Counted from the first letter of the stretch, positions 25,601-39,000 are shown. The stretch is DNA of 64,000 nt from Atriophallophorus winterbourni (GCA_013407085.1 JACCGJ010001734.1:1-64000); one strand, 5' to 3'. The notes: generated from the letters alone by a model not told the origin. Translations and numbers: made by a program.

Positions 25601-28600
25601 GACCAGACTACACAAAGTATTCCTCGAATGGTCTCAGGTATGTATTCGTGGTCTGTGGGATGAACTTGTGCAATAATTTTTTAATTATCCGCTCGGGTGT
25701 ATTGAAAAACGCGTTGCTTTTGTGAAGGCCGCGTTTGTTTAAATGAGGTTTCAAAGCTACATCATATTCACTGCACTTTGCAAGCACGTAAACCTGTCTT
25801 GTGCGTGAAATATACTAGACGAATGATGGCGATTTTTTTATCAACTTCCAGTCGACATCTAATACGCAAGTTAACTTTGATGATTGAGAACCTGGCGTAG
25901 TCAATATGGTTTTGTGAGCACAGAAGTGTTGCTTTTATACATTTTATCTAGTGTTTCAGCAAAGTTTGCAAGGTGGTGGCATTAACTGATTGCAATCTGA
26001 ATTCAAATTAAGACAACATAAGAGCAACGGTTTCATGTACTAATTTATTTCGTGTTATATCTCCTCTAGAGCATTAAGACTGCTGATCTGGTATTAATGA
26101 GGATGAAAACTCATTTCTCAAACAGAAAACAAGGGTTAATAATAGACAGTGCAACGCTCCTCTGTTGTAAATGTATAGGATATTTGTACAAATAAAACTG
26201 GCTAACATGCTACAAAAAATTCTAGAAATTTCTCGATATCTAGGCTATTTAAATTTGTTTACATATATTGGGCTAACCGGCATCTCTCTAATATAATTAG
26301 CTACTGTTTTCTGCAGTTCAGGTTATTCTATTATAAGGGCAATAAAGTATTTGTGCTTAAAATTCTTCTGCAATCAATAATACGTTGAAATGTTCCATCA
26401 TTTTTGAATTTGCTTGCCTTGCAATACTGAATTGAAAAGTCATGGTCCAATAAAATATTTTCCTGTCTTTCGTTGTAAAGACGATGTCTTTGTTTTATCT
26501 GAAATTCAAGAAGTCTCATTTTTTGTTCAAATATATCATGGCAAAAAACTCGTTTTCAATTTGACTGTAGTTTCTTTATCTCATAGTTCAGGATACAAAG
26601 GCGCGCAAAATATCTGCTCGATCCATTTAAATTTGGTTAGATATGACTGATCTGACTCCGATACCACATACATTAGCAGAAACAACTAGATGTTTTTTCA
26701 ATCATAGTGTGCAATAACGATCAGATCGAAGCAGTGTATTTATTTTGATGAATTTGTCCTGGCGAGCTCTCGACCAAAACCACTCAAGACATAGTTGTAA
26801 TACTTGACAGTAGAAATGTTGTACTAACCTAGGAATAATCTAAGACCAGAAACACGTTTTTAAATTCGCATAGATATGATCGCTGCAATACTTTTAGGAT
26901 CACGTTTCCTGCCATTTTTATCGAACACCAAAACAAATAGCTTGATTAGCAAGGAAAGAAGTTGGAGTTAACGAAACAAAGTTTCAAACCATATGTGTAA
27001 ATTCTAGAAAACATGAATCTCAATCTCTCTGTGAGTTCATCTCTCGTTCGGTCGACTATTATGATGTCGTTTAAATATACTGTTTTACATGAGTTACTAC
27101 TGAGTATCGTATCTATTGTGTCGAAATAATTGGTGATGCTGACTCAACTCCAAACGATCAAAGGTTGTACTGGAATGATTAGACGTTGGCTATCTATAGC
27201 TAGTAGTGCTCTTGATGACCGATTAACTTCAATCTGAAGAAAAGCTTCTGATTAATTCAGCACGTCAAAGTATGTGCTATGGTTCAAAATTTTTAATAAG
27301 TCTTCTGGTTGTAACAGAGGTGGTGATGATCATCAAGAACATCGATCAGATCAGTCGAATAGTCAGCACACAAACTTATTGATCGCGTTGCTTTTTTGCC
27401 ACCACTGTAAGCGATGCTAATTTGTAATAGCTGAGTTGGGTTACAACTCAAACGTCTCTCAGTTGTGTGATATCAAGATCGACTATTTGTGATGCAGCGT
27501 ATTGAGCCGGTCTCTTTAAGCGGTAATCTGCTTTTGCTTTTATTTCCAAAATACGTTTAGCAAGCATTAATGTACATTGTCCTAAACCTTTGGTAAATAC
27601 CCATTAGTGGGTTTCCTTCAAATCACTTACTATTTCTCTGACAATCTGAGACAAAAAACCGTGATTGGTATTATTGAAATTGAGTTTATTGCATCGGTTA
27701 ATTAGTCACAGTTTGGAGACACTATCAGAATGAGATTTCATCCTAATGTGTAGAACGTTTTATCAACTGTCACGATGCATGACAGTTATGGTTGCCATAA
27801 ATATTGACCCGCTAATGTTGGTTTACCCGTTCCATTCGAGGTGTAGGCAACTCATTACAGATTGTTCGTGCTCACTTTGTTATATGTTTCCTAGCCTTCA
27901 TGTCCTGTCATTGCCCATCTTCAAGGATTTTATTTTTTAAGGTTGTGTGGCAGTTATGAATCCAGTAAATGCAGTTAATTGATTCAAAGTTTTTCTACGT
28001 GACCTGAAACCTTCTTTGCTTGGTACGCTTCCATACACTTGATAGTTAATATCTCCTAGGCCCTTGCACTCCACGACCTGTTTTGTGGTTGTCTGATGGA
28101 AATCTGTGCAAAGATACAAAGATTATTCATAGACATTGTAAGCGATTGAGCCAAAATCGGCTGGGATTAATTACTTGAACACGGTGATTTTAGTGATCAA
28201 CATATTACACTGATCACTTAAATGCGCTCTGACTGCTTGATCTGGACACACTCCTTGTACCTGTGTTTTAACAGACGCTTGAATGTATGAATTTATGTAT
28301 TAGTTACTCATTAATGAAAAACCTTATGTCTAGAAAAAGGTTACAATTAAGCTGGAAAATTCGCACGTTTTATTATTGGTGATAAAAATTATGGAAATAT
28401 AACTATGAAAGAAAGAAATTCGCATCTCACTCTTTTTTAACCTGGTTCAATCAAAGCTTTTATTAATAATAATCAGAAAATGCTCTCCGTGTTAATACCT
28501 TAAGTATGGTCCTGTCAGAATTGATGACTGATTCGAATATTCGCTTTTCCACCTACATATTTATACTTTAACCCACAGCCTCCAAGCCCAAAAGAATTGG

Positions 28601-31246
28601 CCCTTCGTTTGAAAGATAGACTCAAGCAAACGGATTGTGTCAAAAACGGATATATCGTGATCGGGTTCCCTGAAACCGAAAGACAAGCGAAGGCGCTGGG
28701 ATGGGAGGGAGTTTTTCCAGAATATGCTAGTAATAACTGATGTTTGATCTAATTCAACCGTTAATTTTTAGTCTTTCTGGAAGCCCCTGATCAAGTTTTA
28801 ATTGAACGTACTCTAGCTAAACGGATCGATCCTGTCACTGGAAGTAAGTGATTTAGATATCTTGTATTTTCAGAGCAATATCACCTGGTTATGTCACCTC
28901 CACCGGATGTCACGGTTCAGCAACGTCTTGAGCCATTAGCAGATAATACACCTGAGTTTATCACGAAAAATTTACAAGACTATACACAAGAAGCGATTCG
29001 ACTGAAACAGTTCTATTCAACAATTTCGAAGACATTTGATGTCAACCGACACATAACGGATATTTACGCGCACATATTGGATTATGTCAATCAACCACGT
29101 CGAAACGTTGGATTACGCACTCCACGCGTTCTTCTCATTGGATTGGTTGGTTCTGGAAGGAAAACGCAAGCAAGCCGTCTGGCGGAAAAGTATGGCCTTG
29201 TTGTGGTCAATTGTGGAGATTTGTTGAAGCAACACATGGCGCGTTGTGAGCCATTAGGGAAGGAAGTCGCTAGTTACATCGCCAGAGGGGTACCAGGTAA
29301 GCATTTACGAAAATAAAGTTGTAATCAGACGCTAAATCTACATTTTACTACATGGATTTCCAAGTATTTACTTTGTCACATTTTTTCCTCCTCGCATTGG
29401 TTTTTTGTTGTTTTTTGTTTATTTATTTCATTATGCCGAGGTGCGGGTAGTATCGCGTGCGTATGGTTTCACCCATTGGATAGTGTCCTATGCTGCCGAT
29501 TTTATTTTTCCCTCAATTGCCTGTGGTTATGTGGTGAGGATTAAGAGTAGGCATTGAATTTTTTATTGGATATTCGTCGTAATTTTTCTCAGTCAGAATT
29601 TGTTTCACTTGGAACGTTTTACCTTAAGAAATCATACGCTCGGAATCTGTTGGGGTTTTCGCTTCTAAACTCGATGAGTATGTCACGAACCATGCGGTAT
29701 GAGACTGTTCCTATTGATTTTGGAACATTTCATATTTTTACTCGATATACCTCGTGTTCCTATGGTTATTGTTAAGCTTACTGCTTTTTCTACCATAAAA
29801 CTTTCTGAGTTCTGAGTTGGTTTCGCCTGACTTCCTGCCTTGGTCATATATATGCAATTTAAACCTAAACTCTGTTTGTACTTAAACAATTAGTCTGACG
29901 AAGCGTCTGTGTCAGAAGCGAAACGTGGTAAAAACATTACCACTTATATCTGGAATTAGAATTTTTAGTGGATTCATGATTAACACAATACAAATTCTTT
30001 CTAGCATATAAGTGAAATACCTTTTACAGTCAACCTATAAGAACAAAGAACATTAGCAGACAGTTATATCGTTGAAATTTATAGCGAAATTATTCCCGGC
30101 GCAGTTTTATTTACTCAATTAGACATTCCAAAATCTGTTCGGCACGTCATTCTTTTTCATGCGATCGACCAAATATTCTCACAGATACTTCCCACCCACT
30201 GCACTCTGATCCAGTCAAATGTCAATCTTTATCGAATACTAGCTCGGGACACATTGCAGTGTCGTCCAAAATTATTTTTATCGGATTCCGTTTATTTCAT
30301 TTGCTTCATGCTATTTTGTCGGAAGGAAGTTTTTATCCAAAATCTACCTCAGACTTTTATTGCCGTATGATGTTGATGAGTTTCTGTAGTTAATTTTCTT
30401 GTAATAAGTAAGATTATCTTGAATTTTTATTGTTTTGTAAAGAGCTTTCTATTTATCTCATTCTTCAATACCAATCATCCATTTCGAAATTTTTCACGTT
30501 TTAAAGGTATTGGATGATGGACAGTATGTATACAATATGTGTGCGCAGCCATGAACTGGTTATTTTATTAGATGTTAGATGTTTCACCATATTCATTGTC
30601 ATTGTTCGCCAATGTTAGTCTAATATACCGCTCAATTCGAAGCATAACTCAGTTGATATTTCAGCGAAATTCTGGTTATAAACGTTTAGTTTGTGTGATG
30701 AAAATAAATATTACAAATTCTTAAAAAAGGAAATTGTTGTTGTGTAATCATTATGTTGTTTTTATTTATGTTTTCCCGATAGTACCCGATGCGATTGTCA
30801 TGAATGCTTTGAAGCAACGATTAATGCAAGATGATTGTTCGACATACGGTTGGATACTCATTGGTTATCCACGAACCCGTTCTCAAGCGGAACTGCTAGA
30901 TGATTCTAACCTATCACCGAATCGAGTGTTTATGCTACACATTCCGCAAGCTTGTGCCGCCGAACGTATAACAGGTCGAAGAGTAGACCCCGTGACCGGA
31001 ATCCGCTATCACACAGAATATCAACCAGATCCGTCTTACATCTCGGGTCGAGCGTTGCAAAATCCCGATGACGAGCAATGCGCGATCAACTCGAAGCTTG
31101 CCAGATTTGCAGCTCATCGGGAAGAGTTGATTGAATATTATTCCTCCAAGCTGGTTCACGTGGAGGCCTCTCAGAGTGCCCACAATGTGTTTGAACAAAT
31201 CGAAGCTGGACTGGTTAACCCGTTGCCTCGAAAGCAAAATATCTGA
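22607..31246 (+). CDS. AK8: Adenylate kinase 8, seven recognised exons
   Basis: AK8 carries two adenylate kinase domains (AMP + ATP to 2 ADP) and is found in cilia and sperm flagella of animals. Exons: 22607-22702, 22731-22815, 22848-22975, 28579-28729, 28772-28843, 28874-29296, 30783-31246. All junctions are GT-AG and phases agree, giving 472 residues (human AK8 is about 479). It starts MNSVISETAKPITIPPEYVQ, like the short N-terminus of AK8. Domain 1 has P-loop GPISSGKR (68-75), GFPETERQ and LID RIDPVTG. Domain 2 has P-loop GLVGSGRK (267-274), GYPRTRSQ and LID RRVDPVTG; the protein ends NPLPRKQNI, as AK8 does (NPLPKK). Domain 2 lacks the P-loop Lys (Arg273). About 13-15 residues of the first AMP-binding region seem absent between exons 3 and 4, so a small phase-0 exon may be hidden in the 5.6-kb intron. 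The neighbouring RSPH gene converges on it. Confidence 0.93.
22703..22847 (+). other. AK8 introns 1 and 2, 28 and 32 nt
   Basis: Intron 1 is 22703-22730 (GTAAGC...CAG, 28 nt) and intron 2 is 22816-22847 (GTTAGT...AAG, 32 nt). Removing them gives continuous AK8 coding sequence through the first P-loop. Introns 4 (28730-28771, 42 nt) and 5 (28844-28873, 30 nt) are equally small. Introns 3 and 6 are 5603 and 1486 nt. Confidence 0.9.
25430..25900 (-). pseudogene. CR1-like LINE C-terminal fragment in AK8 intron 3
   Basis: On the minus strand, block by block with frameshifts: LHKSNAFFNTPERIIKKLLH, then FIPQTTNTYLRPFEEYFV, VVWSPWFKKDVNIMQQI, and TKPYEERLTYPYR...IRKDFILLYELF. This is the 'RP.LEY...W.P..KKD+..+++Q+' and 'PYEERL..L.L..L..RR.RGDL' block of the ORF2 C-terminus of CR1/Jockey-type LINEs. 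Confidence 0.75.
26650..27620 (-). pseudogene. Decayed Ty3/gypsy reverse transcriptase in AK8 intron 3
   Basis: Minus-strand blocks in gypsy order: GLGQCTLMLAKRILEIKAKADYRLKRPAQYAA (27.6-27.5 kb, the end of the protease-RT linker), LTVVAKK, then YFDVLN*SEAFLQIEVNRSSRALLAIDSQR, then a frameshift into the 'PFG' region, then the catalytic box YLNDIIIVDRTRDELTERLRFMF (27.1-27.0 kb; YxDD has become YLND), then FDKNGRKRDPKSIAAIISMRI and KRVSGLRLFLG. It lies antisense to AK8 and is older than the element at 51.5 kb. Confidence 0.8.
29297..30782 (+). other. AK8 intron 6
   Basis: Intron of 1486 nt with GTAAGC donor and TAG acceptor. It contains copy 2 of the TCTGACGAAGC...AGAAGCGAAACG motif at about 29893-29930. 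I could not identify the sequence 29.43-29.89 kb in front of it, which may belong to the same repeat. Confidence 0.7.
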
Positions 31247-31383
31247 GAAGTTTTAAACAATGAATTTTGTTTCCGTTGTTAAGAGCGAAGTGATAATAAG
31301 ACTTTTCGAGAAAAAGTTGCGTTATCTAGCAGCTAAAACAGCACTGATGTTTCGACGTAGTCGAGCAACATTTTCATGATAAA

Positions 31384-31389
31384 AATAAA
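31384..31389 (+). terminator. Candidate AK8 poly(A) signal AATAAA
   Basis: First canonical AATAAA downstream of the AK8 stop, 138 nt away. Assigned by position only. Confidence 0.5.
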
Positions 31390-33989
31390 TATGTAAAATT
31401 GTGACATTTTCCGTACACATGTATCAGTTTTCATTACATTCATTTTTATGGGATAGCATGATTTATCATTCGAAATAAGTGATAATCTAGCCCTGATTTT
31501 CAATGAATCGGCCTTTTCTATCGAAACCATATTGAGTAAAGCATTAGCGTATTTCAGTAGTCTCCTTTAAAATGGAATGAACCAAAGTGTGAAGCATCCG
31601 TGGAGAATTTCTAAGTTCATTTCAACTCAAAATCCCTAAAAAAACCAGCGCATCAGTGATCCTAACGATGAGCCTACATTGTTCTTTGAATCTCTTCTTA
31701 ATGCAAGAAAAAATACCATTAGTAAACCGAGTTCTATGAAAAAGGTCGTATGTATTCATAATTTTGTATTTTCACATGGGGGCCGCGGATTCAAAGCGAT
31801 AATGAGGATCTACATTCGATTCGGTTATTACTTGGTTGCATATTTTGGGAAATGCGGTTAACACGGATCTCAATCATACTCGTGTGTAAAATAAATACCA
31901 GTAATAGTTGGAAAAGTAGCTGTGGTAGCATACACATTATCCAATATGTGAGAGCGTATCACCAATATCGCTTTGTGATGAAACATCTGGAGGTAAGCAT
32001 AATCTTTATATGCCATAAAGGTCGGATTAAGAAAACAAATTACTTGTTTACTTTGTCATAAAACTTGTTTTCCATTAGGTTCAATATTCAAGATTTATGG
32101 TGTAAATGCAATACCGTAGGATATACTGAAGAGGGGTGAAAATAATTCCAAGTATGACATGGAGTGGAGGAAATGTATGTTTGTGCATATTTGTTTTTCA
32201 AGTGCGTGCGAATAACAGGAGCACTGATGATTTTCATGAGATTGGGGCTAGCACAGTATTATTCTAAATCAAAGTTTTTAATCTTTCTTTAGAAATTATT
32301 TCGCTCGGTGACGACACAATTTTTGGTTCGGTCAATTTTGTGTGTGTTTTAAATGGAATAATCTAATGTCGACTTTAACAGGTAATCTAATAATTCCATG
32401 CTAATAATTTCTACAAGATAACGTTTGTGAAGTATTATCCACTGGTAATTGCTAAACATGTGCTGATGATTACTTTTAAATTCATACAGTTTATCGTACA
32501 TCGGGGATAGATTATTTTATTTCTCATGGTCGGAAAAACGCAGAAAGGTTTCAAACAAGTGGTCAGTTTTAGTCAATGAAAATCCATCTCTGAAGATTAG
32601 CTTCCGTAGTTATATGTATTTACCCTTCTTTACATCATAATTCTATCAAGATCGTGGTGTAATTGACACTGATGAATATACGTAAGTTTCAGCAGAAAAC
32701 TTGATAATTGTATGAATTCGGGTTTGTTAGATTTTTTGCAAATCCAAGATCATAATTGGGCTTGCAGAATATTTTTGATGGTGCATTTAACTTGTTATCC
32801 GTCAGGAACTAGCTCATTTATTGTTCAAAGTGTTAAAACAGATGACTATCCTAAAAACATCGAAGTGCACATACTCTTAGTAATCTCATAATACAATAAA
32901 TTTTGGCCCTATGGTGTCTTAAAGTAGAGAATGTACGATTAGGCTCAGTAATAATTGACAAGCAGTGAACAATATTTTGCTTAGACGCCACTGTTGTTCA
33001 CATTGGCACAGACAACCTTTGTATTCGATTGAATGAAATATAGAAAAGTGCATGATATATTAATATTTCATCCCCTAAAAACGTGGTATTCGACGTCTCT
33101 AATACAATCTTGATATATAGCTCGATTGCTCGCACTTCCCAAATGCATGTTTTGCGGAAAAACTTGATTTATAAACGTTAAAAATTTGTTTCTTTGCATT
33201 CTGGCAGTAATGCACGATCAAGCATGCATGAATTTTCGTTAGAACGCGACATTTTCAAATTGCTTGGGCGGTCAAGACTGACAACTTATCAACTTTACAA
33301 AGGATAGTAGTATAACGGTAGAGCTGTAGAAGTTTGCGAAACCGGGGCTGCTCTCGTGGACAAAATTACATCCTATAACACAAGTAGCTGTGTAACCCTA
33401 CACGATTTTAACTGAAAGGAAAGTTACTCTTTACGACGAATCCTGCACACTTCCATGGCAGAGACATTTTATTTGTTAAATAGAACAGATTTACAAATGG
33501 AATATGTACAAAACTTGATAGCCATCGTTCCTTGTTTTACTTATACATCCTCTCCTAAATTCTGGAAGCTATGAATAGGTGCCGCTGAAAAATTCTTTTC
33601 AGAGGATTTAGTTGCAATACAACAAGGCTCGTGAGTGTATATCTTGTATTTGTGGTTTATAACGCTGTTATTCCCTCACCTACTTTGAAAAAGTGGTTCT
33701 TTAAGACCAGTTTACAAGATACAATCCAAATGGCGAAGTCTCGTACCAGTCTCTGAATATTGTTGTGTTCTGCATTTATAGAGGCTCAACAGCATATCGA
33801 ATTTAATACGTCATCGTTTCATTTAAAAACTGAATCGCAGACCGTAGGCAGAACGAGGATTCGATGGAAATAATTTATTTTTAAAATTCGTACACGACGT
33901 CGTCCATAAAAAAACCATACAAGATTTAAAAAAGTAATTTGTCAATCGTTTAGCCGAATTCTAGACTAATTTAAATATGCCCTAAGTAT
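31390..33989. other. Intergenic between the two convergent genes
   Basis: A+T-rich. I see no coding segment, no hammerhead repeat and no LINE fragment. This is the cleanest stretch in the window. Confidence 0.5.
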
Positions 33990-33995
33990 TTTATT
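33990..33995 (-). terminator. Candidate RSPH poly(A) signal AATAAA
   Basis: AATAAA on the minus strand, 62 nt past the TGA of the radial-spoke gene. This is a typical distance. Confidence 0.65.
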
Positions 33996-34056
33996 CCAAA
34001 TCAGGTTTCACTGTCACTCGTATAAGAATGGGAAAATGAACACGCAAATCCCAGAT

Positions 34057-35946
34057 TCATTCTTCAGTTGGTTCACCTTCTTCCTCGTCTTCTGCCATCT
34101 CGCCGCTAAGTTCAATTTCTTCCGGTTTCTCTTTGGATTTTTTATAAGCCGCTTCTTCTTCTGGAGTTGGATCAGTCGCCTCGAAATCTTCGGCTGTTTC
34201 AACATATTGTGGTTGGGGTGGGGGAAGTTGGTAGGGCTGGAACCCAGGTGCTCTATTCTTTATGCCCCAACCAACGTAGATATTTTCACATTCCCTTGAA
34301 GATTTGATTAGGAACGGGTCAAGAAACAGCATTTTCAGCTAGCGTGCATCACCAATCAGATTTAACTATTTTATCTGTTACATTTCTTAAGCTAGCGTCA
34401 GAAACATTGAAAACGGTTGTTCGAAATACTAGTAAAACAGAATGGTTAAGTGTACAATTTACACCGTTAGTGGCATGGCTAGATCCACTAAATAAACAAG
34501 CGTAAGTGATATCCAAGATGCTAAAATAAGTACAATAGACGCTTCACAAAATCGACTTTCTTTGTGATTGTGAAACGAGGATTCTTGTTTGGGACGAGCC
34601 ATCTTATCACCCTTATGTAAAATATCTTTCCAAAACAGATATATTTGGTGAAAATTAATTACAACGGATAATATAAACATTATAACAGTGTGTCACGGAA
34701 AGGAATTCATTTTTCATCGGTCTAGACCTGGAGACATTTGAGAACTTGCAGCATAAGCAACTTAATGTTTTGACAGCTCATATTACTGTGCAATGTATGT
34801 TTAATTCTCCGACCTAAAAATCCTCTCGAATTGTTTCGAAACAATAAGCTTTGTCACAATCTCATTTTATCAGATGTGGCCAAAATTGATGAGAACAAGA
34901 TTATTCGATATTCGTAATCAACATACGTACAGCACAAGAATTATAGTCATTCAGTAAAAGGGTATCTAAATTATGTATAAACCACGAATCTCTTGAGGGA
35001 ATCAAAACAAATAAACGTTGAAATGAAATTTGTCCAAAAATGTTCGTTCTCAAGTATTTCCATCGCACAAACTCAACGACCGGTTTCGTGTTGTATGCGC
35101 CCGTCAGGTAGGTACAGTAAGATCAGGATCTGCATGCGCTTGAAGCAGTGGAACAATGAAAAATCAGTATAGCTTGTATGCTACTCAAGATTCGTACGAC
35201 CAACCAGTTCAATCACATGTACCCAAGCACATGTAGATAGAGTTTAAACATGCGATTTGTGACCATTGCTCATAATACGACAAATACTGATCCTCACAGC
35301 AAGTATATAACAGACAAAAGCAAAATGCCCATCCAGTAAAACAAATTTGTGTACAGTTAAGCTACAATAAAGCATCCTGTAACGTATGCGGTGTAACGTC
35401 TAATTCAAGGAAAAGTTTGCAGGTAATATACAGTATGAAAAGTGTAAATAAAATTGAAATACAACTTTAAATGACCAATGTAATATGTTGTTCACGTCTC
35501 CCACACTTAAACAAATGCAAATGGTTCTGCTAAATGAATTTTTACATAAAAATGGATGTTCGCCAGTGCATAACAATCTAATGACGGTAAGCATCGCTTG
35601 ATAATATAGAATTATCCTCAGAATAAATATAGAAATTGAATTAAACCTACTTATCCCAAGCGATTGCATGCGCTCCGGGCCACAGATTTGAAGAAACCAC
35701 AGCAATCGCATGTTCCTTAACTAGCTGCGAGCTACACCTCGTGGACCATGCTGGGTGACCTTGAATTGGAATATCGGAACTCAGTTGCGTCAAAAGCGGA
35801 GGACCACGTTCTGGTTTCGCTAATTCTTTGTCGTTGATTGTTCCCGAAATTTCACTTTCAGATTCTTCTTCTTCTTCACTGGCATCTTTTGCAAAAGGAT
35901 TCCACCTACATTTAACAATAAATATCATTTTGATAAACAGATAAAC

Positions 35947-36020
<74 letters not shown>

Positions 36021-39000
36021 AATGTGTGCTGTATTATAAAATCAATTTTTCTTGAACACTAGAAGTTCGTGTAATATTTTGGAAATTATTAGTTTGTGTG
36101 GAACGGGTTTAAGCTTGACTTTGACCTTTTAGTTTTGATTTAATAGAAACATTAATCTAATATTTTTTACGTTCACGTTTTATTTTGCATTCGAGATAAA
36201 TGAAATTGATTATTTAACATGTGGGTCGGTGAGTAAACAATCGACTTTCATATTTAACGTTTTATGACATGACGTTCGAGTTCATTTTAAACGATGCACG
36301 TTCTAATCCTACTTAATTGGACATTTCGAGAAAAATTTCCCTAAGCCATTTATTTTATCTGAAACTTTGCCATTACGTCATTTTCATTCAGTACAGTAAT
36401 TTCCCTCATTTTCTATTATTTCTGTCCAACTATTAACTAGTCTTGATTTCTACATCAACAAATAAAATTGATTTTTGGGAGAGAAACAAGTTCAACAAAA
36501 CAATTTCAAAACTTGTACTCTGGGTTCCCCAAGATTTGGCTTGTACTCATAGAAATCAAAAATTGACTGTTTGCGCGTCATCGAGAACCAGAGCTAGTAG
36601 ATCTTTGGAAATAAGTCATCGAAAATGCGGATAATAATTGTAAGGATTTAAACTGACGAGATAGGAATGTTTCAATATTATAAAAATTTTGTTCCGAAAG
36701 ATGGAAAATGGTCGTATTCCGAAAGATCTACTCTATGGTAAGTTGCAATTAGGAAGTCGACCATTGGGCAGACCGCACTTGCGGTACAAAGAAGTTTTCA
36801 AAAGAGATATGAAAGCTTTTGGCATTGACTCCGCGATTTGGGAAGAACTTGCTCTTGACCGCTCACATTAGAGGCATCGTGTAAAGCGTCGTCTGTAAGC
36901 TGGGGAGGAGCAGATACAGCTCTTGGCTGCTGAACGTAGATCACGCCGCCGGCGTGCAACTGACGCCCTACAATCGAGTTCTGACTATCGTTGCAAGTGC
37001 TGCGGGAGAGATTGTTTATCCCGAATCGGACTGTTTAGTCATTCAAAAGCTGTAGAACATGAAAACTCATGCGATTGTGATGTACATACATGGTCGACAT
37101 CGACCAAAGGAGGTCTACAACAGCAGCACTCAAATCTTTGGCTGACACACTCAAACTTAATATTTTGTCACTAATTCAATTCATAAAAAATCTGACATTG
37201 CGTACAACTTAAGAGGCTTCAAAGTGATAAAGTAAAGAAACGACATTAATTTTTCAAACCTGATATTATTTTGTTTGAATTGCAATATTCAAAATTTAAG
37301 CTAGTTATTCCATTTGATGGTGCACCTTTGACACAACACTGTTCCTAGAAATAGCATCCCAAACAACATCAAGAATGGATATCAAATACGAACGAAGTTT
37401 TCGTTTGGAGAAGACTGATGTTATGTGCAAGATGAAACGAAAACGTAACTTACTGCTCATTTGCATGTATTTTCATCACGCAAAATATAATGAGCTGCGT
37501 AGAGGATGTAACTTAGGGTAGGACCAATATGACTGCAATATAAAAGCACTCAGATAGAATCAGGTTTCTACCTCCGCTTGATACCGAAAAATTGCAATCT
37601 ACTATCTGTAATTATTCAGGAGAGTTTGTATAATATTTCAATGCTCTGGAATTTAATTAGATTTCGCAAAGTTGAATAGTTACATTTTCATTATACTTCA
37701 GTTTCATGTGACACATAATATTTGAAGGAGTGGAGAACACGGAATATGTTAAGTAAATAAATTTTGAATGTAATTAAATATTCTCTATTTCAAATTAGAG
37801 TACCGAACTCCGTTTTTTCATGTGGACACAAGAGATAAAAATTCCATCCCTTACCAAGTAATACGACCTTGTGGCAGAATGTACGGTTCATGATGAACCC
37901 AATAGACCATTTTCGTATCGATAAGTTGCTCGAGGCTTGGGGCTTCGTAATCGGGATTTCTGGAGCACTTCAACTGATCTTCATCGTTCAGATCTTCTTC
38001 AAGTTGCTCCTCCTCTTCCCCGCCTTCTCCTAGTTGGTAGTAGCCGATCGGTGAAATGCGAGTGGATGCGCTTATGCGTGCTATTTGCGCTCGTAAATAG
38101 TTTGCTTCGTTGCCAGGGAATCGTGGACAACTCACAACAGGGGCGTCCAGGTGTCCAGTGAATAAACGGCAGATCTTGCAAGGGTTCGGTGAAATAAGCA
38201 AGAACGTGTGATTAAAGTCTAATTACTTGCTACTTCATCTTTAGGAATAACACTAATAAATAGTATGTTGTGGTGCTAACATCCCTTTCACTTATATATG
38301 AACACCACAATATAATGTTCGCTTATAAGCGCGTTGACCAAGAATCACTTTGTGATCCTGTAATTAAACATGGTTGTTATTTGTAAGAACTCTATTCTAG
38401 ATTGGCATATGATTATACCTTTGTTTACTATCGAATAGTATTAAAAATGAACCACACACGATCATTTTAATTTATCTTATATTATATATACCGCAATGTA
38501 CAGAAAACGTAAGTCAAGAAGCAAGAAAATATCAATTTTCGCATACCTCCATATTTCTTTTCATCGAAAAATCAGAAATAAAATGTGGATGATATCATAC
38601 AACTTTTATTATCTAACTAGAATTCCCACTAATGTTACAAGAGGTTGTCCATTGAGTCTTGATTTACTCTATATCATCACATTTTAAATGCTGTTAAGCA
38701 AAATTAAATATTACATGGCAAGAATGTAAAACAGAATAGACCAACATAAGTAGTCAACATAAAAACGGCATATTTGCGATGTAGCCACTATTTGTATTTG
38801 ATAATGCTATGTCTAATTCATATTACATGAATTGATAAAATCAGGTGCTGTGATTAAACAAAATATTCAATTAAAGAGGTGTAAATACTGACAAATGCGG
38901 GTTAATGTAGCAAATAACCATCATGTCAATTGCGTGAGAAACGGGTCAAACATTCGCTACATAAGCAAGAACTAATAGCTATCTAAATGATGCGAGCAGC

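Noticed and set aside
34036..34299. Plus-strand Phe/Trp-rich frame resembling a membrane protein
   Set aside because: It is the shadow of the acidic C-terminus in RSPH exon 7.
35140..35240. CRISPR-like spaced repeats
   Set aside because: The repeats are dispersed 245-bp units in an animal genome, not short direct repeats with spacers.
37937..38161. Plus-strand 74-codon frame
   Set aside because: It is the reverse-strand shadow of RSPH exon 5, whose minus-strand translation matches the family.
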